Origin: Russula earlei | Lineage: Eukaryota > Basidiomycota > Agaricomycetes > Russulales > Russulaceae | NCBI GenBank assembly: GCA_025769875.1 | Contig: JAGFNK010001255.1 | Location: 1-12,142, forward strand | DNA length: 12,142 nucleotides | Reading direction: 5' to 3' | Part shown: one piece after another, positions 1-6,740 of the stretch | Position numbering within the stretch: the first letter of the stretch is position 1 | Layout: each line of letters opens with the position of its first letter | Made by a program: the position numbers and the translations under genes | The notes under the pieces: model-generated | Database searches by the model: none | What the model was told of the DNA's origin: nothing | The model's input: the letters and a program-made list of their open reading frames with translations, nothing else

Positions 1-162
1 CTAGAAATATTTCATTCATATGTGAATGACTTGAATTCACGGACAAGCGAATGGCACATTCTCCTCCACGTTTGTCAAAGATGGCGCGATACCTTATGTT
101 TGAGTCACCGCGTCACCTGGGCCTGCGACTTGAATGAATACAACCTATAAAGGAGATGCTGG
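1..162 (+). pseudogene. F-box/LRR-like gene fragment, upstream part, cut by the copia insertion
   Basis: Reading frame 3 gives residues of the type seen just after the F-box in a large basidiomycete F-box/LRR-like family, including an SPRHLGLRL stretch at 105-131 and KEML just before the insertion site. The frame carries in-frame TGA at 27-29 and 135-137. After one copy of the 5-bp duplication is removed, codon 162/6741-6742 joins this frame directly to the downstream part, so both pieces belong to one former gene. The start and any F-box motif itself lie left of the window. The family assignment comes from memory of fungal proteins and is less sure here than for the downstream part. The continuity across the insertion is read directly from the sequence. 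Confidence 0.5.
158..162. repeat. Target site duplication of the copia element, left copy (GCTGG)
   Basis: GCTGG directly precedes the TG of the left LTR and is repeated directly after the right LTR at 6736-6740. Five bases is the usual duplication for Ty1/copia integrases. Confidence 0.9.
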
Positions 163-410
163 TGTAGCGAATACTCAGTCTTATTGTAGAAGACTATATT
201 AAGGAGTGTTCTAACCTGTAGCAAATACTAAAGGAGTAATTAGTTACGTGTGCGAAGTAAATGAGTGTGTGACTGACCTCAGTCTTATTGTAGAAGGCTG
301 AGGGACGAGAAAATTCCGTAAAACGAACTATATACATTTGCGCTTGTTTGTCACGCGCCACGTGAGCACATGACTGACTCATCACGCTGTGGCTGGCCAC
401 AACTCCAACA
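163..410 (-). repeat. Copia 3' LTR
   Basis: The minus-strand sequence begins TGTTGGAGTTGTGG at 410 and ends TACA at 163. It differs from the 5' LTR at eight positions (169, 223, 248, 254, 297, 307, 381, 409), all transitions, six of them CG versus CA. The terminal string TGTAGCRAATACT recurs inside the LTR at 217-229, and CAGTCTTATTGTAGAAG occurs twice (176-192 and 280-296). A TATATAG box lies at 328-334, with a CACGTG E-box at 359-364 and a TGACTCA (AP-1/Gcn4-type) site at 375-381 upstream of it in the minus sense. Confidence 0.95.
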
Positions 411-420
411 CGCCCCCTCA
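411..420 (-). other. Polypurine tract overlapping the Pol stop codon
   Basis: The minus strand reads TGAGGGGGCG directly before the 3' LTR. The first three bases are the Pol stop codon, so the coding region ends only seven bases from the LTR. Such a G-rich tract next to the 3' LTR is where plus-strand DNA synthesis is primed in LTR retrotransposons. Confidence 0.75.
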
Positions 421-1159
421 GCCTGCATGGCAAAGTCCCATCTCGCTGGAGAACTTTTCATGCTTTTCTTGAGCAAGTCCTTTGGTCAAAACATCAGCAG
501 TTTGGTCCTCAGTGGGGATGTACTGAAGGCAAAGCTCCTTGCTTTCGACTTTGTGCCGCAAAAAATGATGTCGGACTTCAATATGCTTGGTCCTGTCATG
601 AAACTCGGGGTTCCACGCGATGGCTATTGCAGACTGGTTGTCCACATGAAGAGTGGTTGGAGAGTGAAGGTTTGTCCCTAGTTCGCTCAGCAAGCATCTG
701 AGCCACACTAACTGTTTTGTAGCATGTGCGGCGGCAATATACTCGGCTTCAGTGCTTGAAAGAGCAACTGAGCTTTGTTTTTTTCGAACTCCAGCTGATT
801 GCTCCTCCTCCCAGCATGAATACAAAGCCTGATGTGGATTTGCGGTCATTCACATCACTGGCCCAGTCTGCATCGACAAAACCATGCAAAATGGTGCCAC
901 CAGGGACTCCTCGTTGAAAGACAAGCTGATGAGTGCTGGTGGCTTGGAGGTATCGAAACATGCGATCAAGTGCGTGCTGGTGTTCAGGTCCTGGGTTCGC
1001 AGCGTGTCAGCCAAGGGCTGCCACAGTGTATGCAAGATCAGGACGTGTACCAAGCATTGGGTACATAAGTGTGCCAATAGCACTTTGGTAGGTTTTGGCA
1101 TTGATCTCAGGTGAGGTGAGCTTCATTAGGTGCTCGTTCGCAAGTGTTGGTGTGCTGAT
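418..1159 (-). pseudogene. Copia Pol, C-terminal part: end of reverse transcriptase and RNase H
   Basis: After the solo LTR at 1160-1987 the Pol frame continues in phase with TPTLANEHLMKL and LGTRPDLAY (connection region). An in-frame TGA at 1007-1009 stands where copia proteins usually have Arg (LG-R-HAANPG), which points to CGA changed to TGA. RNase H follows, with the acidic positions of VDADWA, STEAEYIAA, VDNQSA and TADVLTK. A +1 shift occurs in a run of seven T (778-784, plus strand) within the WSSKKQSS motif. Before it the frame is that of 749-961, after it that of 418-849. The segment ends at the TGA at 418-420, next to the polypurine tract. It is recognised with confidence but could not be translated as one protein. 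Confidence 0.92.
1155..1159. repeat. Target site duplication of the first solo LTR, left copy (CTGAT)
   Basis: CTGAT immediately precedes the TGTCAAGAC terminus at 1160 and recurs at 1988-1992 directly after the LTR's terminal CA. Keeping one copy preserves the Pol reading frame. Confidence 0.92.
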
Positions 1160-1478
1160 TGTCAAGACACGTACTGCTGATCACTAAGGACTCAGGAGCA
1201 GGTGGGCAAGGGTCGGAACAGATGGTATGCGGCGTAAGCGGTGTTGAGCAGGAGGACGAGCCAAACGACGAGGAGGTACCAGATGGGGACTGGTAGGTGT
1301 TGCAAGAGACAAAGGCGAAGGCTAGAGGCCAGTGTAGCGAGGGGCTTTAAACAAGGTGGTCGTTGAAGAGTACCTTGGAGGCGAGGGGAATCTTTAGACT
1401 GAGCGGTCGCAGGGGAGTACCCAGGATGATGAGAGTATCACAAATGGACAGTCTGACGACTGCCATGCTTCATTGGGG

Positions 1479-1486
1479 CTTATATA
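1479..1486 (-). promoter_or_regulatory. TATA box of the solo LTR at 1160-1987
   Basis: TATATAAG on the minus strand, conserved at the same place in the two related LTRs (4319-4326 and 11312-11319). It is the only strong core promoter element in the LTR and sets its orientation. Confidence 0.6.
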
Positions 1487-1622
1487 CAGTGTACAGGATC
1501 GATTACAAAGAACTGGGACTATTCTAGACTCTCTGGTACCATCCAATAGGACTACAGAGGCATAAACTTGCTTGTGTCAAGTTTCAGGCTTACTGAGCGC
1601 ATTATTGATCATTGTGGAGCGA

Positions 1623-1723
1623 TGACATCATTATGATGTCACTGTGGAGCGCTTAGTGAGCCTATGAGGTCACTGTGGAGTCGCTCAGTCAGCCATGATG
1701 TCATTGGGGCCTTGATGATGTCA
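1623..1723 (-). promoter_or_regulatory. Cluster of five CRE/ATF-like motifs in the U3 of the solo LTR
   Basis: Five 8-mers of the type TGACATCA, TGATGTCA or TGAGGTCA occur within 101 bp (1623-1630, 1634-1641, 1665-1672, 1696-1703, 1716-1723), several embedded in a repeated GTCACTGTGGAG context. In the sister LTR the last one is the perfect palindrome TGACGTCA (11549-11556), which suggests loss of its CpG here. bZIP factors of the ATF/CREB group bind such sites. Function here is inferred. Confidence 0.45.
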
Positions 1724-1987
1724 GATGATTTATGCCACAGTTTCTAAGAGTTTGTGCCACTGTTTCAGGTCCTTGGTGGCTGGGTGGCCATGTGGCTGCC
1801 ACGCGATGATTACCCGATTAGGAAATGGGTGCCTGGTCGTGTTATAGTGCCTTTGCAATAGTGATATCTTGTACCGCAGGAGGGATAGCCCAGAAAATGG
1901 AAGGGAGTTGGCAATGCAAAGTGAGAGAGGTCTCTCTTGAGTAAAATAGAACAATCTACGGCCAGGACTTGGCCTTGGTTTGTAACA

Positions 1988-1992
1988 CTGAT
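1988..1992. repeat. Target site duplication of the first solo LTR, right copy (CTGAT)
   Basis: Matches 1155-1159 exactly and follows the terminal TAACA of the LTR. Confidence 0.92.
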
Positions 1993-4049
1993 GGGGCGCA
2001 CGTTAGCTTTGCCATACTTCTCTAGGATTTCATTGATATATTTTTCTTGAGAGAGGGCCATCCAACCAGCATCACGATTCCGTGTGATTTGCATGCCCAA
2101 GATCCAGGAGATGTCACCAAGGTCGGTCATCTCGTAGTGCCGTTTCAGGGCTGATTTGTCTTTGTTGATGGTTTCCATAGATTTAGATGCCATTATGATA
2201 TCATCAACGTATAAGGCAATGATGGAGAGGTCTCCATCATGTGTGTGTGTGAAGACAGCGTGATCGGCCTCTGTGCGTTGATAACCCATGGAGCCGAGTT
2301 TGCCTCGGATGTCTTTGTACCAGACACAGCCACCTTGTTTGGTGCCATACAGGGCTTTGATGAGGCGCAATACCATGCCTTCGGGGATGTCAAAGCCAGG
2401 TGGGGGTTCCATAAATATTTCTTCTTTTAGTTTCCCATTGAGGTATGCTGATTTAACATCCATCTGGTGGACTTCTAGGTCACGCTCAGTGGCAAGAGCA
2501 AGTACAGTACGAAGGGAGGCGAATTTTGCAACAGGTGTGAACATTTCGTCATAGTTGATCCCCTCGACTTGTGTGAAGCCCTGCGCTACGACGCGGGCCT
2601 TATATTCTTGGGTGGAGCCATCGGGCCCCTGCTTGATGTGGAATACCCATTTACTTCCAACGACCTTGCGGTCTTTGGGATGTGGGGCAATTTCATATAT
2701 GCCCATGCACTCGAATGAGCGTCTTTCTTCCTCGCAAGCCACTTCCCACTCAGCAGCATCCAGACGTGCCATGGCCTGAGCATAGGTGCATGGGTCATTC
2801 ATGGTGATGTCTAGGGCTGCATTGGCGTGTTCTGTAGGACACCTTTGTGAGCCATATGAGGTTACAGAGTAGTGCGGATCATCATCACGGATCGGTGCGC
2901 GGAGTGTGCATTTCGGACGGGAAGAGATAGGCTCAGGTGGAGCCGGGGGTTGTATGGTAAGTGTTTCTTCGACTTCGCTTTCACTTTCTGATAGAGCTTC
3001 GGATAGGGGAGTTTCAGTTTGTGGAGTAATAATAGGTTCATCTGCTGTGTCCATGTCATCCGTGTCATCAGTTTGGATGATAACACGTTCAAAGGATTTG
3101 ACTGGGCCCCCTTCATTGAAGATGATGTTGCGTGACTCCAGGAAGTGGTGTGAAGGTCGATGTATCAGATGGTAAGCTTTGTGGTTTTGGGCATACCCAA
3201 GGAACATGCACACTAATGACTTTGCAGCCAATTTGCTATGTTTTTTGGTCGGGATGTGTATGAACGCATGGGAGCCAAAAACACGGAGGCGGGAAACATC
3301 AGGTTTGTTTCCGCTCCAGGCTTCCTCTGGTGTGATGTCTCCAAGTGCACATGTTGGAGAGACGTTGTGCAGAAGGGCAGCATGTTGAAGTGCGACATAC
3401 CAGAACGATTCTGGTAGGCCAGCATCGCTCAGCATTGCACGGACCTTGTCAAGTAAGGTGCGGTTCATGCGTTCGGCAACACCATTGTGCTGGGGGGTGT
3501 CTGGTGTCGTAAGTTCTTGCCTGATCCCCTTGCTTTCCAGATGGTTTTTGACTTCATGGCCAATATATTCACCTCCTCCATCACTGCGAAGAACTTTCAT
3601 GCAGTGGCCGGTTTCCAGTTCAGCGTGTGCAATGAATGCTTTGAGGTGGCGTGCGATGTCACTTTTGTGGCGTAACCCTTTGACAAATACTTTTCGAGAT
3701 TTATCGTCTGTGAAGGTGATGAAATACTCGAAGCCTTTGTGTGAGCGTGTTGGCATCTTTCCACAGACGTCTGAGAAGACGCAGCCAAGTACTGTGTTGG
3801 TGCACATTTCCATGGACTTTTGGATGTCAAGGTGTGTTTGTTTGCCTTTGATGCAGGGCTCACAGAGTGTGGTAGGTGCGCTGTTTGAGATTTCCATTCC
3901 TTTCACCATTCCTTTTCTGACCATGCACACTACAGTGTCGATGTTAAGGTGGCCTAATCGACGATGCCAGGTGTCGATGTCAGCTTTGGAGGCTGTGCAA
4001 TGCGCGATTAAGGCGGTCTCATCTGTGTACTGCATGTCTTCGCCCTCAG
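1993..4049 (-). pseudogene. Copia Pol, middle part: integrase and reverse transcriptase
   Basis: This is the longest uninterrupted stretch of the copia polyprotein, with no internal stop. In order it holds the GAG-pre-integrase/HHCC finger (WHRRLGHLN, then CEPC). The DD35E integrase core follows: Asp at 3769-3771, Asp in RSDGGGEY at 3580-3582 and Glu in GVAERMNRT at 3472-3474, with exactly 35 residues between the last two. Reverse transcriptase then shows VVGSKWVF, KARVVAQGF, QMDVKSAYLNG and the catalytic YVDD at 2200-2211. KALYGTKQGGCVWY has Cys where the family usually has Arg, again fitting a CpG change. The frame enters from the protease segment across the LTR at 4050-5011 and leaves in phase across the LTR at 1160-1987. 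On its own it lacks a start codon. Confidence 0.95.
4045..4049. repeat. Target site duplication of the second solo LTR, left copy (CTCAG)
   Basis: CTCAG directly precedes TGTCAAGAC at 4050 and recurs at 5012-5016. Keeping one copy joins the protease and integrase frames in phase. Confidence 0.92.
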
Positions 4050-4318
4050 TGTCAAGACTCACTGTTGAACTATCCAGTTCAAGAGCGAGGGATAAGCTTG
4101 AAGACGAGTCGATAGACGTCCAAGACGGCGTGGGCAAGAAGTAAAGTCCAGAGTAGTAACAGGTACCAGAGAGGCACGGTTACTGTGAGAGTAGGGCAAT
4201 CACGCAGAGAAGAGGCCAGGATAGTCACAAGGGGACGGTCCTTAAAGGAGTATCCCAGGAATAGAGAGTGCCGTAAACAAATGGACAGTCTGAGGACTGT
4301 CCGCTACTTTATTGAGCG

Positions 4319-4326
4319 CTTATATA
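4319..4326 (-). promoter_or_regulatory. TATA box of the solo LTR at 4050-5011
   Basis: TATATAAG on the minus strand, at the position matching the TATA boxes of the two related LTRs. Confidence 0.55.
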
Positions 4327-4410
4327 CTACAAGAGAACTGCTAAATAGGGAACAAGTCATAACCTTGTTATCAAGCACAATAGAATGATGAGTAAGAAGT
4401 CGGAGGACGC

Positions 4411-4440
4411 TTACTGAGCATGTTCAGTCATGCTCAGTAA
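4411..4440. repeat. 12-bp perfect inverted repeat in the LTR U3
   Basis: TTACTGAGCATG and CATGCTCAGTAA are separated by TTCAGT. GAGTAAGA/CTCAGTAA-like words recur around it between 4388 and 4475. It could be a protein-binding cluster or a hairpin; the sequence does not decide. Confidence 0.6.
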
Positions 4441-4616
4441 GCTGCTGAGTAAGAAGGCTCCTCTTGATGAGTAAGAGCTTCCCTTGTCCACGTGTTCACT
4501 GCTTTAGTGCACGTGCGAGCACCTGATTCATTTCCTGTTAGTTAGTTTAGGGCTGGTCATTTGAGGACTTGTAGTTTGGTTAGGGGATAGTGTTATCTTA
4601 TAAGGCCCTTATACAG

Positions 4617-4667
4617 TTCTATTAGGGTCCTTAGAGTCGACCCTAATACTTCTATTAAGGTCCTTAG
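4617..4667. repeat. Tandem degenerate 33-bp units in the LTR
   Basis: TTCTATTAGGGTCCTTAG at 4617-4634 is repeated with one change at 4650-4667, a spacing of 33 bp. A weaker third unit follows from about 4684. Confidence 0.55.
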
Positions 4668-5011
4668 TATTGCCTTATAGTCCGTTCTATAGTTATTAGA
4701 GTTGGTCTAATAACGTGTTGTAGGGCCTTTGATACTAGGTTAGTGCCTATTGTAGAACTTCTAGGGTCGTTCCAAAGGGTCTTTAGGAAGGCCATAATAC
4801 TGTCTTTTGTTGCTAAAAGGGTTGCCTTTAAGTGGGGCTTGCTGTATGTTGATTGTGCCGAGAATTGCTCGCGCAACAATGCACGCGCGATATTGTGGAC
4901 ACCTCTACTCACCCCTTTTGCTCGTGTGAACAGGGTGACACCATGGAGGCTGGGTTTCCTCCTATAAGGAAGGGTCCTTCAAGGGCCCTCTCCGGAGAAT
5001 GGTTCATGACA

Positions 5012-5016
5012 CTCAG
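5012..5016. repeat. Target site duplication of the second solo LTR, right copy (CTCAG)
   Basis: Matches 4045-4049 and directly follows the terminal TGACA of the LTR. Confidence 0.92.
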
Positions 5017-6406
5017 CTGGGAAGCTTTTGACGTGTGCGATCCGGGCTGTTTCTGGGGTGACAGTTCTCATGTTCATAACATAGAGTTTTCCCTGGATTT
5101 GCCCATTGCAGGTGAGCATTCCCTTTTGGTTGAATAGCTGACCACTTTTCCCAGTGAAATGGATATCAGCGCCACACCGAGAGAGTTGGGCAACTGATAG
5201 CAAATTTCCATTTAGCTCTGGGACAAAGAGTATGTCGCGGAGTATGGCATTGTGCCAGTGTCCGTTTGCATTCATGCGGACAGGGATGCTCCTGAATCCA
5301 GTGGCATGGATGACACTGTCATCACCCAGAGTGATGCGTGTTGGCGGCGTGAGGGTGGAGAAAGTGGAGAACCACTCACGGTTACAGCTCATGGTGCGTG
5401 ATGCACCAGAGTCGACTATCCAGCAATACTGACTGGGCTGTATAGTGTGTGCTTGGAGAGCAAATGCGACATTTGGATAGGAAGATGGGTCTGTGGTGAT
5501 TGCGCTGAAGAGTTGAACGTCATCGCTGGTTGTCTCAGCAACTGCAACCTTTGCAGACGAGGAGGTTGCCGCAGCAGTGGAGGCAGGTGTGGCTGCCTTT
5601 GCTTGCTCCTTCTTCAATTTCCAGCATTCCTTTACGTCGTGGCCAGGGATATTGCAGTGAGTGCAATGTTTAGTCTTATCCTTTTGCTTATTTTTTCCCT
5701 TTGCTTTCTTAGCGGCTTTGGCAAAGAACGCGGTGGCGCTTGTTCCAGAAGCATTCATGTGGCGTTGCTCTTCGTTGATGATTTGGGATTTGATGAAATC
5801 AGTGGAGATTTCGGAGACTTTAGTGGTGCAAAGGATGGTTTTAAGAGTGGCCATGGAGTCCAGGAGCGTTTGAAGGAGGATGTACGCAAGGAGCTTGTCC
5901 TCAATTGAGAAACTGAGTGTGGCAAGTGTTCACGAGCAGCGGAGCAGCCTGTTGAGTTGGGGTTCAATGGGTTCGTCCTCGGACAGTGTGCCTCAGAATA
6001 ACTCCTCTATGAGGTGAGTGATGCTTTGTTCACCAGTGCCTTCATAGCGGGCTGACAGCTTGTCCCAGCATTCTTTGGCTGTTTTGGCATCAAGGACGGA
6101 GTTCAGGGGCTCGTTTTTTAGCATTAGGCATATTTGAACGTGTGCCTCGCGGTCTCGGTAAAGCCAGTCTTCAGAGCCAGTGGGGTCGCTGCCTGGGTTG
6201 GGTTTGGTGTAGGTCCCATCAACTACTGTCCAGAGTTCTCGAGTTTTGAGAACTGTTCGGATGTGGAACTTCCAGAACTGGAACTCAGTCCCTTCGTCAT
6301 CAAGGAAAGGCATGTCATAGTGGCGCAAGTTGGCCTTTGAGGTAGTTTTCACAGCTCCTGCAGAAGGGGCATTTCCACTGTTTGGCGGGGATGTACTGGT
6401 ACTCAT
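5012..6406 (-). pseudogene. Copia Gag, zinc knuckle and aspartic protease
   Basis: The ATG at 6404-6406 lies 81 bases inside the 5' LTR boundary and begins a 465-codon stretch in a single frame. The N-terminal part has the copia Gag (UBN2-type) pattern: WKFHIRTVL, ELWTVVDG, KECWDKLSARY. A CCHC zinc knuckle (CTHCNIPGHDVKEC) lies at about residues 248-261, after a Lys-rich stretch. The protease active site WIVDSGAS has its Asp at about residue 332 (5411-5413). Two in-frame TGA codons break it at 5993-5995 and 5930-5932; the first replaces an Arg usual in the motif EELF-R-GTL. The segment ends where the solo LTR at 4050-5011 was inserted. It is a clear family member, not translatable as it stands. 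Confidence 0.93.
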
Positions 6407-6468
6407 TTGCTATGATGTTTTGTTCTTAGTTCTGGGTGTGTTTAGATGTCGACTTGTTTTGTCTAGAG

Positions 6469-6487
6469 ACGCTCAGGTCTCATAATC
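6469..6487 (-). other. Primer binding site matching a tRNA-Met anticodon arm
   Basis: Directly next to the 5' LTR the minus strand is complementary to plus-strand CAGGTCTCATAATC (6474-6487). This reads as the 5' side of an anticodon arm with the seven-base loop CTCATAA and Met anticodon CAT at 6481-6483. Drosophila copia is known to prime from an internal initiator tRNA-Met fragment ending in the anticodon region; here the loop looks like the elongator tRNA-Met. The tRNA match is from memory. Confidence 0.65.
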
Positions 6488-6601
6488 TGTAGCAAATACT
6501 CAGTCTTATTGTAGAAGACTATATTAAGGAGTGTTCTAACCTGTAGCGAATACTAAAGGAGTAATTAGTTACATGTGCAAAGTAAATGAGTGTGTGACTG
6601 A

Positions 6602-6628
6602 CCTCAGTCTTATTGTAGAAGACTGAGG
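6602..6628 (-). other. Hairpin in the transcribed part of the copia LTR
   Basis: CCTCAGTCTT and AAGACTGAGG pair perfectly over ten bases around a seven-base loop, 25 bases downstream of the TATA box in the element's sense. The same hairpin in the 3' LTR (277-303) has one pair changed to a G-T wobble. A shorter copy of the hairpin (AGTCTT/AAGACT, same loop) lies at 177-195 and 6502-6520. Confidence 0.6.
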
Positions 6629-6652
6629 GACAAGAAAATTCCGTAAAACGAA

Positions 6653-6659
6653 CTATATA
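6653..6659 (-). promoter_or_regulatory. TATA box of the copia 5' LTR
   Basis: TATATAG on the minus strand, about 76 bases from the outer LTR end, leaving a short U3. It is identical in the 3' LTR (328-334). It would start the genomic transcript of the element. Confidence 0.6.
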
Positions 6660-6735
6660 CATTTGCGCTTGTTTGTCACGCGCCACGTGAGCACATGACT
6701 GACTCGTCACGCTGTGGCTGGCCACAACTCCAATA

Positions 6736-6740
6736 GCTGG
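6736..6740. repeat. Target site duplication of the copia element, right copy (GCTGG)
   Basis: Matches 158-162 and directly follows the outer end of the 5' LTR. Confidence 0.9.

Larger units (their letters stand above)
1160..1987 (-). mobile_element. Solo LTR (828 bp) inserted in the copia reverse transcriptase region
   Basis: Termini are TGTCAAGAC on the left and TTTGTAACA on the right (plus strand), flanked by a CTGAT duplication. No internal coding region is present, so this is the product of LTR-LTR recombination. It is about 96% identical to 10992-11820 (roughly 31 substitutions and one 1-bp indel counted by eye). Orientation is judged minus because a TATATAAG box lies at 1479-1486 on that strand, preceded by a U3 of about 500 bp with clustered TGAYRTCA-like motifs. 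It is related to the longer LTR at 4050-5011 through shared ends and a shared block around the TATA box (AAATGGACAGTCTGA). The parent element's superfamily cannot be told from the LTR alone. Confidence 0.93.
4050..5011 (-). mobile_element. Solo LTR (962 bp) inserted between protease and integrase
   Basis: Its ends, TGTCAAGAC and GGTTCATGACA, are nearly those of the LTR at 10992-11820 (TGTCAAGAC and GGTTCATAACA), and it is bounded by a CTCAG duplication. The block AAATGGACAGTCTGA followed by GCTTATATAC (4280-4327) matches the other two LTRs, while the U3 is longer and mostly different, so this is a separate subfamily. A TATATAAG box lies on the minus strand at 4319-4326. The U3 contains a 12-bp inverted repeat (4411-4440) and tandem units near 4617-4667. 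No coding interior remains. Open frames within it are short and unconvincing. Confidence 0.92.
163..6735 (-). mobile_element. Ty1/copia LTR retrotransposon, decayed, with two nested solo LTRs
   Basis: The element has paired 248-bp LTRs (163-410 and 6488-6735), a 5-bp GCTGG duplication, a primer binding site next to the 5' LTR and a purine tract next to the 3' LTR. It has one Gag-Pol frame in the order Gag, zinc knuckle, protease, integrase, reverse transcriptase, RNase H. Integrase before reverse transcriptase marks it as Ty1/copia. It spans 6573 bp as it stands. Subtracting the two inserts with their duplications (833 and 967 bp) leaves about 4773 bp, a normal size for fungal copia elements. 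It cannot be autonomous now: two insertions, three in-frame TGA codons and one frameshift interrupt the polyprotein. It sits inside an F-box-like pseudogene. Confidence 0.95.
6488..6735 (-). repeat. Copia 5' LTR
   Basis: It aligns to 163-410 without gaps, with eight transitions. Its outer end reads TATTGG on the minus strand instead of TGTTGG, through a change at 6734, so its terminal dinucleotide is decayed while the 3' LTR keeps it. A CACGTG box (6684-6689) lies upstream of TATATAG (6653-6659). Confidence 0.95.

Noticed and set aside
1810..1987. Extension of copia Pol into the solo LTR as a real C terminus
   Set aside because: The Pol frame simply runs on into the inserted LTR by chance. 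The true continuation is at 1159 and below, in phase after the duplication.
3446..4144. 232-codon plus-strand open frame
   Set aside because: It lies antisense to the copia integrase and runs into the solo LTR. Its residues show no domain, and the minus strand carries clear DD35E motifs.
5447..5908. 153-codon plus-strand open frame with a hydrophobic Cys-rich look
   Set aside because: It is antisense to the zinc knuckle and protease region. The composition is a by-product of the Lys/Ala-rich Gag on the other strand.
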